Source of the DNA: Zhengitettix transpicula
Taxonomy: Eukaryota; Arthropoda; Insecta; Orthoptera; Tetrigidae
NCBI GenBank assembly: GCA_037074705.1
Contig: CM073591.1
Location: 135,353,032 to 135,417,031 of the forward strand
DNA: 64,000 bases
Direction: 5' to 3'
Each line of letters starts with the position of its first letter. The first letter of the stretch is position 1. Under the pieces are notes generated by a model. That model was not told the origin of the DNA. It did no database searches and saw only the letters and a program-made list of their open reading frames with translations. Made by a program: the position numbers and the translations under genes. Positions 47,551-58,679 of the stretch are shown one piece after another.

Positions 47551-47688
47551 GAATAAAATCTAACCGAGTAAAAAATTGTATCCACGTCGTTTCGATGCCG
47601 TTCACTGTCATCGTCTTCTAGAAAAGTTTTTGCGAAACGTTGCGGATACAATTTTTTACTCGGTTAGAAGGCAGATAAGATTTTATTC
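47551..47688. repeat. Foldback repeat with GAAACGTTGC centre
   Basis: A 23-bp perfect inverted pair (47561-47583 and 47644-47666, TAACCGAGTAAAAAATTGTA plus TCC) extends outward to GAATAAAATC (47551) and GATTTTATTC (47688) with an 11-base insertion in the right arm. Inward, CGTCGTTTCG on one side faces CGAAACGTTGC on the other. The upstream box is decayed (CTAGAAA). Same architecture as the other PLE-terminal-like units. Confidence 0.75.
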
Positions 47689-49275
47689 ACAGTACTGTAT
47701 TAGTAAATGTTTCTGCTTTATATTTGTATGGATTGTTTTCCAGCCTATACAATTATGTCTAATTGCTATTAATAATATTACTTTAATTATTTTCCTAAGT
47801 CTGTGTGTTAATTGTAATGATTTTTCCTCCAAATTCTATTTGTCAACTAAAATAAATCGTACATTAGCGAAGAAAATTATTTTTATTTAAATTGGTACAA
47901 CCAACTACATGCCTGCTTTGAATTCTGATTTCAGTTACTACGAGTTGTTGCAGCCTCGTTCTTGTCTCATTTTTTTAAAAAAACGTTTTAATATATATGG
48001 AAATGAACGTCCGTATCTTTGAATAAGGATTCCAGAACACAATTCTTGTAAAAAAAACCTAGGAAATAGGGCCTTACATTGGATATTTCAGACGTTTAAT
48101 GGAAAACACGAAGACTGAATCTAATATAATGATGGCTATTAAAATATCCAGCACATAAAATTTGTGAATTAACCATCAAATATGATTTAGTTTGAATTAT
48201 CGTTAAAAAGAACTATCATTCTATAAGAAATAATATAAACGAAAACATTTTCTCTAACACATTAATCAGGAAAAAAAAATTCAATTACGATAGCAAATAA
48301 AAGAGTGGCCTTTTTGTGAAGGAAAAAATTAGAAAAGGAAAAGGTATATTTGTTATTATTTGTTTTAAGCTAAGTCTGTATTCCAATAGGTATTAAATGT
48401 TGAACTGTGAGTATTATCAATCAATTACTTTATTAATTATAGCTTTGAATGTATTAAAGTGAAAAGGTAAAATCGTATCATTTAATTTAAACTTGTAGGT
48501 AGCAATGTCCATGATATAGTATTTATTTGATGCAGAACTGTAAATATTGTCAATCAATTAGTTAATTTATTATAGCTTTGAATGCTTATCGCTGCTAATG
48601 ATATTCCGTTTTATACGCATCAATTATTGTTGCATTGGTGCTAATTGGTGCTGACTGTGGTGTTCCTGCGTAGCGCGTCCGTCCTTGACCGAGTGTGATG
48701 CGATGCAAGGCGGAGGGGACGTGGAGAATCGATATCAAACAGCAGCCAGCTACCCCCAGCTATTGTCGCCCAGAAGCACCCACATCACACGTTATCATAT
48801 CCGCGTCTGCCGAACCCTGGAAGAAACACGAGGCGACTCGCCTTATTTGATACGGAATAATATTTGCCAAGAATGGCGGGCTGGGAAAAGGACTATTCAA
48901 TAACCCGTCCGCAGACACAAAAACCGACTTTCCGACGCTAAGAATAAAAATAAAACTCGACAAAGCCTCGTAAGCTATGAAACACGAAATGAGAAAAGGA
49001 TCGGAGGCTGTTTCCATAAATATATACAGACAATATTTGAAGTAGTTTGGAACTTATGGAGTATGATAAATAGTGTCTTAGAAGAAATCATAAATATTCA
49101 AAATTATATTTACGTTTTCAAACGCAAAAATTAAAGCAAAGTCTAAAATTAATAATTAACGATAGTGATAATCATTAAATACAAAGTGATTATTAGCAAA
49201 GGAGCAGAGAAGCTTTTTCAGTATTCTTATCTGCAAAAATCTAAAAATTAGGCCAATAAAATTAATCGGACATTA
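47689..49275. other. AT-rich DNA with a GC-balanced island at 48650-49000
   Basis: The island contains an open frame 48685-48903 (72 codons, plus strand) and one on the opposite strand at 48760-49017, neither recognisable. A near repeat ATTGGTGCTAATTGGTGCTG lies just before it. It could be a non-coding host element or an old repeat. Confidence 0.35.
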
Positions 49276-49277
49276 AT

Positions 49278-49497
49278 GAATACGAAAGACAGCAAATTCA
49301 TCAAATATGCGATACTATAAATACCACACAACGTTTCTAAAATCTTTCTCCCTGTTCTCAGGTTTTGTCAACTGACAAGTGCAGTAGTGTCGCTCTAGGC
49401 TCTTCTTCGCACCTGAGGAAAGGGACAAGGATCCCAGAAACGTTGTATAGCATTTATATTATCACTTTTTTGTCTGAACTAGCTATCTTTCCTATTC
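49278..49497. repeat. Foldback unit with two facing hammerhead-like cores
   Basis: On the plus strand CTGAGGA (49413-49419), GGGACAAGGATCCC and GAAAC (49437-49441) are followed by GTTGTATAG and the ATTTATATTATCAC arm. On the minus strand 49378-49318 carries CTGAGAA, a spacer and GAAACGTTGTGTGGTATTTA. The two cores face each other across about 35 bp. Both plus-strand boxes match the hammerhead consensus exactly. I could not assign a cleavage triplet with confidence. Confidence 0.78.
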
Positions 49498-49786
49498 ATC
49501 ACTTTCATTCAGACGTAATTTATTTTATTTTAATCGGACTTTGTTCGTATATAACATGTCACTGGATCTGCCGAGTAAATAATGACCCGTGTAAATGTTT
49601 ACAGAGTATTTAGTAAAAATTTAAAATTAAATACAGAACTATAGCAGCAGTCATACGTCAATTTCTGAAAGGAAAGAAATGGATAAAGAACAGGAAAGTA
49701 ACTAACACGTAAGTATAAAAATAATTTAATTGTAAATCAAAGTTAAATTTTTACGTTGTTTACAAGAAATGGATTTTAATTAATGT

Positions 49787-50113
49787 CCGATTTCCGACAT
49801 TTTATTTATTAAATTAACGAAACAAAGTTTCGGTACGTGTACGTAAGATCTTCATGTCTTTTATAATTATCAATAAATGATAAAAGCTATTTGACAATAT
49901 ATTTAAAGATTTTAATAATTGTTTTTGCCACAACCTTTGTAGTGTGTAGTGTTTCAAGAACTGTTTCTGAAGATCTTCCACATTTAAGGGAAATTTTTAA
50001 ATATATTTTCAAATAGCTGTTAACATTTATTGATATTAAAAATGACCTAAGGAGGGACAAAGACCTACCGAAACGTCGTATTTTGAATTTAATAAATAAA
50101 TTGTTTGAAATTG
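49787..50113. repeat. Larger foldback element, arms about 120 bp
   Basis: The left arm (49787-49910) and right arm (about 49987-50113) are imperfect reverse complements. They share AATTTAATAAATAAA, CGAAAC, ATCAATAAATG and AGCTATTTGA.AATATATTTAAA. The right arm carries TAAGGAGGGACAAAG ... CCGAAACGTCG, a decayed hammerhead-like core. The loop is about 75 bp. Confidence 0.72.
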
Positions 50114-51100
50114 ATCATAAACTGAATTATTTATTAAAAATAAATTGGACTGTAAAAATTGCAATAGTAACGTATTTTCAATGAATCAGAAAACATTTGT
50201 TTTGTTATGTCATAAGAAATTGTAGCTAATAATAGTCCAAAAAATGGTTGCTAATATGACATCATTTTTCAACATTAGAGTGGGTACTTACTCTGAAATA
50301 TTCATTAAAATATGGAATTACATTCAACGGAAATTAAATTGCTTTAAAAAAGAATAAAGCGTAGATTTTATGAGGTAGATGATATAACAAAATGAACATC
50401 CGTCTTCAATTTTTAAATAAATGTTACAGGCTTCAGTTTTAAAAATAATGCGAATAAGCACGGTATGGTGTAGTGAGAAATAGCAAACGAAATTTTGTGT
50501 TTATACCTTACGTAAGAAATATGAAATTCTATGAGCTGAATACGCTGTGGGTACAGATTATATCAGAATTACAAATTTTGGTTGCTAAACCCGTGGTACT
50601 ATAAGCGAAACTTTGGTACGTGAGATAGAGACGTGAAACTCAAGCCGAGGATACACATAGAGAATAGAATGCAACACAATATTAAAAAAATTCAGACTGT
50701 TTTACATAAATATAACCATTTGAAATAACTGTGTTGATTCCGAAATTAATTATAAATTAATCTATAAGTTTAACAATGTTAAACAAGTAATGAACGTACC
50801 TACAGATGCGATAAAAAATTCTCCATACTCTCGTGAAATGCTAATAAAACTGGAAATAGTTTCTTTTTTATAAATATTTGAAGCACTCAAATTGTAACTG
50901 ACGTACACTGTAGTTAGCTGATGCTAATTAACTTCGCCAGGTATTGGAAACGTAAGCGTATTGCGGCGAATTAACTCTTGACAAATTGTTTTTTTTTAAT
51001 GATGGTTTAAAGTAGCGTCAACAAAAGTGTTTTTAGTTACTTAAATGATTAAAAATAGTATAAAAATTCAATATTTTTGTACTTATAGTGTAGTTAGTTT
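50114..51100. other. AT-rich DNA, nothing recognised
   Basis: No supported feature. Confidence 0.45.
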
Positions 51101-51105
51101 TTTTG

Positions 51106-51490
51106 TGTGTGAGGGTAATCCACATGGTGGCAACTCCCCTTTAATAGCATAGGAAGGGATTTGAAAGGGGAGATGCGGAAGGGTCAAGGAAAGTAGCCAA
51201 GGGTTAACTAGGGCCCCCGGGCTATGGTTTAAGGATCCTAACTGGAATTCGTCTAAAACTGATACAGGTCAAACCCTAGAAAACCTGCATCAGGTAGGTC
51301 GGGCATTGGGCACTTGTCCCACGCCCTTCCTATGACGGGAGAGCGGTTTGCTGTTGGGACGTAGCATTCCGCTCTCCGTGCCTCGACCAATTTAGGATGC
51401 AGTTGATCGACTGTTTCTATGAGATCAGACAACATACACATCTCAAAATAGGCCGAGGTGACTCGGCTTGTGAAACCTTAGTTAAGAACT
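51106..51490 (+). repeat. Dispersed repeat family A, copy 8
   Basis: It includes GGGTAATCCACATGGTGGCA, CCAAGGGTTAACTAGGGCCC, AACCTGCATCAGGTAGGTCG, CTTGTCCCACGCCCTTCC and GTGCCTCGACCAATTTAGGA. A short internal part after GATCAGAC is missing relative to copies 5 and 7. It ends near GGCTTGTGAAACC. Confidence 0.87.
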
Positions 51491-51679
51491 GTGGAAGGTT
51501 ATATTTCTATATCGAGCTTTGTGAATACGAGAAACTCGAGCATATAGTGAATTGCTACAGACGATATGCAGAATTCGCTTCTGGTATTTATTGTGATAGT
51601 TTTTTCTTCTTGACCTGTCATAAAGAGGACATTCCAAAAGTAGATCTTATATCGTGATTGCAGACTTTCAGAGAGTACA

Positions 51680-52280
51680 TTAAAGCTGAGATGAATTAGG
51701 AAAAAGAAAATTATCGGTTAATTTGGTGTGTAAGGTGCGAATTAATAATATTATTATTTGTTGTCTACTTGTGATATTTCGCGGGAGAGATAAGCTATCC
51801 ACTTCACTGAAGTATATTCCTTCATTCCTTCCAGTTCTGTTAAAACACCTTTTTTTCTTCAAAGAAGTCTGAGCGAGTTGCACAGGCTTCGTTTTTGGTA
51901 CAAGCAGTAGTCGAGATGTTTCGTTGTTGCGAGGCGTCTCTCTTCACCAGCTGGTCAGCCTCCATGTTTCCTGCTATAACTGCGTGTGTGGGAATCCACG
52001 CTATCCTTATTTTGTTGTTGTTTATGTTTCTCCTCCATATGGTGTCTCGAATTAAGTTGATGATTTCATTCCTGCAGAAATGGTTTTTTAGTGAACTGTT
52101 GGTGGCGAGGGAGTCGGTTACAATGTGGGTGTTCTGGCAGGGACTTTCCTCACAGAAATTTGTTACCATGAGTTGAGCAAATGTTTCAGCAGTGCCTCCT
52201 TGTTTATTGATGTGGATATGGAGGTATCTGCAGTGTCAAATGACCTGGAGGCGTCAATGTATATAATCCTCGGGTAACTA
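51680..52280 (-). pseudogene. LINE RNase H domain and C-terminal tail
   Basis: The domain starts at RIIYIDAS (first catalytic Asp), shifts frame near 52190, then continues in the open block 51840-52169 with NTHIVTDSL (the Asp of TDS), INLIRDTIWRR, and KIRIAWIPTHAVIAGNMEAD, where the last Asp and a His are expected active-site residues. A second frame (51680-51883) holds LPRNITSRQQIIILLIRTLH and TKLTDNF, matching the 'RLRIGHTKLTH' tail of I-group ORF2. The enzyme would remove RNA from RNA:DNA hybrids. Frameshifts make it non-functional. Confidence 0.83.
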
Positions 52281-53250
52281 TGGTCCTTCTGGAGTGCAGT
52301 CAATGCATCTTGTTGGTTGCTTTGTGCCATTTATGAGTAGAGAGGTGTCTGTTGGGATGCAATGAAGTTTCCATGGAGGAACTTTGAGGGAACAGTTGTG
52401 GTCTATGCGAGGCAGAGAGGGTCTGTCAGAAGAAAGCAAGATTTTGAGCGCCAAGTGGAAAGGAAGGGGAGGAGGTGTGGGATAGTTTGCAAAGAGGTCG
52501 GGAACGAGTAGCTGGTTTCTGACATTCAGAGAGCAGCAAATGACATCTATTGCTGAGAGGTTACCATTTGGTATGTTGAAATGCATATAATCACCATTGT
52601 TTAAAGTTACCAAAATGTAGGAGTAATATAGTTCTTCAATCATGATACCCCTAAAGTCTGTATGTTGAGATCCCCATATTGCATTATGTGCGTTAATGTT
52701 TCCAGCTGGGATGATTCCCTCCCTAGTTTCTTAATCAAGGTTCCTAGGTCAGCTCCACACACACCTGTATTCTGGTGAGGTAGATGGAACATAATACAAT
52801 TTCGGAGGAAATGTATAGCTTTACTGCTAAAGCTTCTAAGATAGACTTCAGTCCAACTTATTCTGCTGGAATATCTATACTGGTAACAATAGAAACACCA
52901 TGTACCCATCCTTCTCTTGTCTTTTCTCATTAATATGTGGTTTGTACCTTCTTTAAGGTTTGTTTCTTGGAGGGCAATCGCTTCTGGTTTGTACATTTCT
53001 ATTAGTCTTGTAAAATTGTTTTTTATTTTGAAAAACAATTCCAATTCCACTGTAACAGGTGCATTTGATTGGTCGCGATTGGTGTTATGACGAATAGTCT
53101 TGGTCTGAGGAGTTTTGTAACGACTGTAATGCATGCCTCTTTTTTAACCTTGTTAATCTTGTCATTGTTCTTCTGTCTTTCACCGCTATGTGCATAATTG
53201 ATATAATCTTGAGAAATGTTTCCGGTGGAGTACCGTAATCCCTTAGGGTA
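52281..53250 (-). pseudogene. LINE ORF2 endonuclease domain
   Basis: This apurinic-endonuclease-like domain starts at LLQWNWNCFSKIKNNFTRLI (about 53060-53000), followed by YKPEAIALQETNLKEG with the catalytic Glu, then a GDLNIQT stretch equal to the usual GDFNAH, and FNIPNGNLSAIDVICCS equal to the S.iDL stretch. These motifs are spread over open blocks in different frames (52640-53134, 52278-52643), so several frameshifts exist. The first block also covers the end of ORF1 in an overlapping frame. It would nick target DNA to start retrotransposition. Confidence 0.82.
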
Positions 53251-53259
53251 CTCCACGGC

Positions 53260-54250
53260 TTTTTTATTCAAGCCGCACAATCAATTGCACTTCTAGCTAT
53301 TTCAAAAGTTAAGTTGAGATTCTTCTCTTCCCTTACCACTTCTAGAGCTTCCTCCATGTTCAGGTATTTCTGCGTCGATAACATCTGTTCAGTTTTCTTC
53401 GTCGGGTTAATTATAGCAGGTTGTTCGAGTTTCGGAAAATCAGTGTTGTCCGATAAGTCGGTGATGTGACTAGAGAGAGTTTAGGAAAGTCTCTTTTTAT
53501 TGACGATGGTTTTGGAAGAAACTTGAATTGGTAATGTTAATTGCTCTTCATTTGGAGAAATTCCAGGTTTTCGCTCTACTTGTATCATTTGGGATGATTC
53601 ACTGAACTGAGACGTCGGTATGTCGGTAATATCATTAGAGAGAGTTTCAGAAGGTCTCTTTTAGTTGGTGTTGCTTTTGGAAGAAACTAGAATTGTTGGT
53701 GTTACTTGTTCTGCAGTTTGATTATTTCCAGATTGGTCCTCTTCTACTATCATTTAGAATTTTTCTGTAACATGAGATGTCGGGTTGATGTTTAGAGTGC
53801 AATCTTATGCATAGTGCCCCTTCTTCTGTTGCAGCGATAACAGTTATCATTCTCGGGAGTAAGGAATATTCTGAAGAAGGTATTTTAATAGTGCAGAAGG
53901 ATCGACTCAGGTAGGGCGTGAACAAACTTTGGATCCAGGAAGAAATGTCTGCGAAAGGTCGGAGGCATTAGTTTTGAGGCAGGTAATTGTTGATAATAAG
54001 GTTATCCAATGTTTGATTAATTCTCTGACTATTAGTTGGCTTTGAAAAATAGGTAATTATTATTCTAGTCATTTATATTAACAGTGGTTTTATATTGGCA
54101 GTATGGTTGTTCATCACAATTTCCTTATCTGTGTTTGTTAGTTCCTCCACTTATTTTTTACAACTTAGAAAAGCACAGACTCTGCTATCGCTATTTTGGA
54201 GAAAGAACGAATCTTTGAGGGACATATTATTTTAACTGCATCGATCACGA
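53260..54250 (-). pseudogene. LINE ORF1 (gag-like) with internal tandem duplication
   Basis: Decayed minus-strand translation gives LDNLIINNYLPASKLMPPTF, HALPESILLHY, then a zinc-knuckle-like NCYRCN stretch (about 53845-53825) and a Ser/Thr-rich tail. Two units of about 165 bp in that tail (from about 53472 and about 53637) are clear direct repeats, sharing GAGAGAGTTT, CTCTTTT, TTTTGGAAGAAACT and CTTGTATCATTT-like segments. The protein would bind the element's RNA. Multiple stops and frameshifts exist. Confidence 0.65.
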
Positions 54251-55530
54251 TGGCTTGAGACCTATCTCGGATGTATTCCTCAGCTGTGGTTGCTGCATAC
54301 GAGATTTTCGGGGCGTCCCTCGGGTTCATTTCTTCTTTCCTGTATGCTCTGAAGTAGCCAAAGGTCTGCTAACTCATTTTCTGGCGATAAAGACTAACCG
54401 AAAATTCCCAAACGTGGCTCAACAGTCACGATCACAAAAGTGTCCACGTATAAAATGTCTCCTCTGAGCAGCTTTGAGGAAAATCCGTTTCCTGACACAA
54501 TAGCATTATTTAAAAAACTGTTCGCTATCGATTCGGAGTACAAATGAACATCTTTTGTGATAAAATATTAATAATTGAAACAAATTTATAAAAATATATA
54601 CTCACTGCTTATTTAACCTGTTTTGCTAAGGTTAACAACAGAGATATTATCACAAATTGTTAAACGAGGCAATACGTGTAGTTAAACTAGAAATAAACGT
54701 CTCTATTCGTAAATATCGTATGTGCCGTAAGCGCAAAATTATTATACAATCGGCTGATATTCAATGGAAAAGCAATTGCAACAGATATACATTAATTAAT
54801 TCATGGGCGAATGAATACTATGAACTTTAAAGTTACTGCTAAATTGTTGTGTGCAATAATACAAAGCTTTATTAACTCCAAAGGCAAATGTACAAGTGAC
54901 TGACTGAATAGAAACTGGGGACATTTACATTCAGAACAAATTAATATCGTCATATATTGTAACTTATCCAAAACGCACATGTGAATTAAATGTATAAAAA
55001 ATTGTTTTATCTATATGAGACTTGAAATTGAGTGGAATGCGGCAAACTCTACAAATTATCGATCGAAATTTCATGCTTAATATTTCTAAATATATTTAGT
55101 TCATGTTAAACTGAAGATAGAAGTATGAATATTGTTATTATTTTAATTTTCTTTAAATTTGAGGTTGAAAATTCAATTATTTAAAATTTAGCATTAATCC
55201 ATATTAATCTAGAAATTAATTAGAAAAATTAATTTAATTATATCTTTACGTTCTACGAATTAAGGGATTCGAACTCGTTGCCAGGAGAATACATGTCTGC
55301 CATGCTGACTTTTTTCGTTTTTCATAATAAAACGGACAGATTAGTTTCATTCATCCTTGTTATACGGACCATTTAGAAGGTTCGTAGCGGTCTTGAGACG
55401 AAATGACAAACGATTCAAATCTAATTCTTTTTCAGTGTACTGAGAAAAAATCTGAACAGGTTTCCTCTAAAGTTATAAAAAAATTAGGATATATTAATTA
55501 TATACATAAAAATATAATACGTCTGCTTGA
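54251..55530. other. Unrecognised, then AT-rich
   Basis: The open frame 54255-54467 has no domain. At 55265-55275 GGATTCGAACTCG looks like an inverted B box, but no tRNA fold can be made. The rest is AT-rich. Confidence 0.4.
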
Positions 55531-55536
55531 AATATA

Positions 55537-55672
55537 ATAATAAGATAAAATAGCCAAAAGACGGACAAAATTAAGTGATTATATAAATACCAAACCAAGT
55601 TTCCAGAAACTTTGTGCGGTATTTATATCATCACTATATTTTTTTTGACTTTTGGCTGTTTTACCTTATTAT
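55537..55672. repeat. Compact foldback repeat
   Basis: Arms of 67 bp (55537-55603 and 55606-55672) are imperfect reverse complements meeting almost without a loop at GTTTCCAGAAAC. They share TAGCCAAAAG, TATAAATACC and the GTTTC edge with the foldback units at 35938 and 49278. The central hammerhead-like part has been lost. Confidence 0.78.
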
Positions 55673-57521
55673 GGTATATTAATTTTTTATCCGCCATCTG
55701 AACAACTGAGAAATTAAGTCTGCCAAATTTATTTATCTTACAATGGCATTTATTGAAAAGGAAACTATGTATGTGTTCCGAAGTGTAGGCGGACAGATAA
55801 TGTTAGAGATGGAAGACAGGAATAATAACATAAAAAATACCATTTGAAAATACCGCCCCTTTAGGAATAAAATAGAAGAAGATCAGAACATGTATAGAAA
55901 CGTTGTTTCGCTCTAAATAAAATAAAAAGTTTGTATAAGACTTTTAAAAAGACGTAAAATAAAAACTTTTAAAGAAAGGAATAGTCTGAAGCCGTATTTT
56001 AGCAAATTCTATACCAATGATAAATATTTCCGCCGAAAGCTACTTCTGATTTTAAAATCCGTGCCTAATATTTTTATTCACGTATAAAGGACGGAAATAG
56101 AATTTTTTTGGCCTTCAAATTAAATTTCTAACACTATGAATTTGTATTTATTTTATTTATTGAAACATTTTTTTTTCAATGGCTCAGTAATTTTAATTAT
56201 AAAACGATCTGTTTCACAGAACGTTCTGAACTTGTTATTTAATTTAAGTAAATATATTTAATCACCCTCATTTACTTTAATGATATAAGTCATTGTATAA
56301 TTATAACGCTTGAAATATATTTAGAGGTTTGGCTCTAATTCTGGGTTTCCTTCGCTTCATGTAGAAACTGGAACTCGAAATGTTTTCCTCCGTTGACTTG
56401 TATTACTTTTAAAATAACATTAATAACTATATCATAATTAACAAATTTGATGATAAAACTGACAATGACTCGCAATTAAAAATATTTAATTAATTAAGTT
56501 ACTACATCAAGTTTAGAACTTTGCGTAGACTCTCTTTAGGTCAATTAATTATTAATATATAAAATGAAGTAAAAAAATAAAATTTATTTGGTCTTTTATT
56601 GGCTGTTTTAATATAAAACATTAATAACAGCTTCATAAATATTATTTTGCAAAAGTTTATAAAATTGTTCACCTTAATAGAAACTTACATATTATCAATC
56701 TTAATAAATTATGTTTTCACTTTATAACTCCTAACTATCTATCCAACTACTTTTCTAACTTAGTAACGTGACTCTTCTAACTCAATAGGAGTCTAACTTT
56801 TACATTTCTTTCATAAATTTCTTATGTTGCACTTTGTGGACTTTTTGTCTGATTCTCCAAGTAATTCCAACCGGTACAGATCCAATCATATTCTTATATT
56901 CGCATCAGACGTCTCCCTCAGTAATTTCCTCTGTGCAAATTGTTAGGGTATTCAACTTTCATTGATGAAAAAAGTTATTCAGTACGTACACAAAATAATA
57001 TCCCAACGTTGCAGGGCTATTAACAGAAACAAACCAAAGTATCACACGGCTGTTGATTGGAAATAAAGAGTAGCAGTTGAAATTTTCGTCAGTTCACGAA
57101 GGTGGCGACAGATGGCAGTCATCCGTAATAGGAGAATGTATCATTTTATAGCCTTCCGTGACTTCATGCTGCCTAAATCGATTTCACGGTCGTCCTATCA
57201 CAATACCGCTAATGGGACAGCATTGTCGAAGCCGAAGCCGGACACTCGCGCGATAGTAATGTTTACGGTACTAAATGTTGCTATCAAATCACTAAATTAT
57301 TGACACATTGATACGAGTTCACTGCAAGCTGGGAAAATGTCGAAAACAAAGGCATTACTTATTTGGTAACAATTGTATTTTCTACGTATGAGTATTTGAT
57401 GCAAAATTATTTAAGTATTTAGCGTTTTTGTTGGACATTTGAATATTTTTAAGAATATTTTATGTTATTGTATACCATATATAAGTGGAGGAACTTTTTA
57501 TATACTTAATATATATAGTTG

Positions 57522-57563
<42 letters not shown>

Positions 57564-58470
57564 ATGTGTGTGTAATTTTCGATTATACGTCGTAATACAC
57601 AGCGGATTTAAATTTTCCTGTTGTCCTGATTGATAGTAGGTGGATCGTAGTGTTTCACACTGTACGAAGTATAAAGTAGGTGCCAAATGGGAAAGTTTCG
57701 CAAAGTTTTAGATGCCTATATTCTCCACCATTTATGAGCGCTCCTTATCCCTTTGACTGCTTTACAATTTAATCTACGTAAGTGCTCAACAAAGACTTTC
57801 TTTAACTGTGCCTAATACCAAAATATATATCTCTTTTATGAATCCAATTTTTATCTTGCATTGATCTCTACTTGCAAACAGATGAAAGTTTGCAAAGGAA
57901 AATTGAAACGGAAGAAAATGAAGAGTAAAATATTTCATGACGTGAAAAAAATTACGTGATCATCAGATATGAATTTAAATAATAATTTTATGCAAAAAAT
58001 GGTTTATAATAATAATTTTATTTTCAACTGTTTTTAATTTTATTTCTTAAATTTAACTTGAAATGAAGTAAGCAGTTATATTCAAATTACCGCCAGTAAA
58101 TTTTATTTCAATCAAAAAATAATATAAGAACGGAAAATTTTCACAGGCCTATTTCGAATATACATTTATTTTCCAATAAATAATAATTTAATTGTTTTCA
58201 TCTATTTAATAAGCGAGCGAAACATTAAAATAGTTCATAATGGTAAAGATTCATATTCTCTCACCAAATTTATTTTAGAAACTGTTTTGTCTGTTTTTCG
58301 AGTAATTCACCGTATTCTCCACACCACCCTGTGCATGATTTTACTAAACGGCACAAACTGACCTATTTTAAATTTCCATGACTAGTTATAGACCTGATGT
58401 GCTACTAGAACGTTTCAAATGGCGGATATCTGTTTCTAAATTTCCGCTCCATATTCTTTAGATACAATAA
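55673..58470. other. AT-rich DNA with TA microsatellite
   Basis: A TA microsatellite occupies about 57525-57560. The stretch 57060-57260 is less AT-rich with an open frame (57112-57303) that I do not recognise. Otherwise nothing. Confidence 0.45.
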
Positions 58471-58475
58471 CATAA

Positions 58476-58679
58476 ATGAAGGTAGATAGAAAAGTCACGA
58501 AAATAAAAGAGGAACGACGATTTAAATGGTACGGACATGAAAAAAGGGTGGGAGATTGTAGATGGCGGAAGAAAATAGTATAATGGCAACCATACACAAG
58601 ACGAAAACGAGGAACACCGCCGGAATATTGGCTGAAACAAATCCCAATTAATATAGAAGAAAAGGGAATCCAAAATTAA
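58476..58679 (+). pseudogene. LINE ORF2 C-terminal fragment
   Basis: From an ATG at 58476 the frame reads KVTKIKEERRFKWYGHEKRV, then a TAA, then WQPYTRRKRGTPPEYWLKQI and ends at the TAA at 58677-58679. The paired motifs RLKWYGHV and RRRRGRPPKxW are the usual end of many arthropod LINE ORF2 proteins. One internal stop and no catalytic domain mean it is a 3' relic. Confidence 0.75.

Larger units (their letters stand above)
51665..54250 (-). mobile_element. I-type LINE lacking its reverse transcriptase
   Basis: On the minus strand, ORF1 (54250-53290) is followed by an endonuclease (53250-52280), then RNase H (52280-51840) and a C-terminal tail (to about 51680). This order with RNase H is typical of the I group of LINEs, but the reverse transcriptase that should lie between endonuclease and RNase H, normally well over 1 kb, is absent. 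The copy is an internally deleted relic. Its ends are approximate. Confidence 0.82.

Noticed and set aside
49413..49441. A proven hammerhead ribozyme
   Set aside because: Both conserved boxes are present, but I could not assign stem I, stem III and a cleavage triplet convincingly, so I report it only as hammerhead-like.
55260..55320. Possible tRNA gene on the minus strand (GTTCGAATCCC)
   Set aside because: No T stem, anticodon stem or acceptor stem can be formed around the B-box-like motif.
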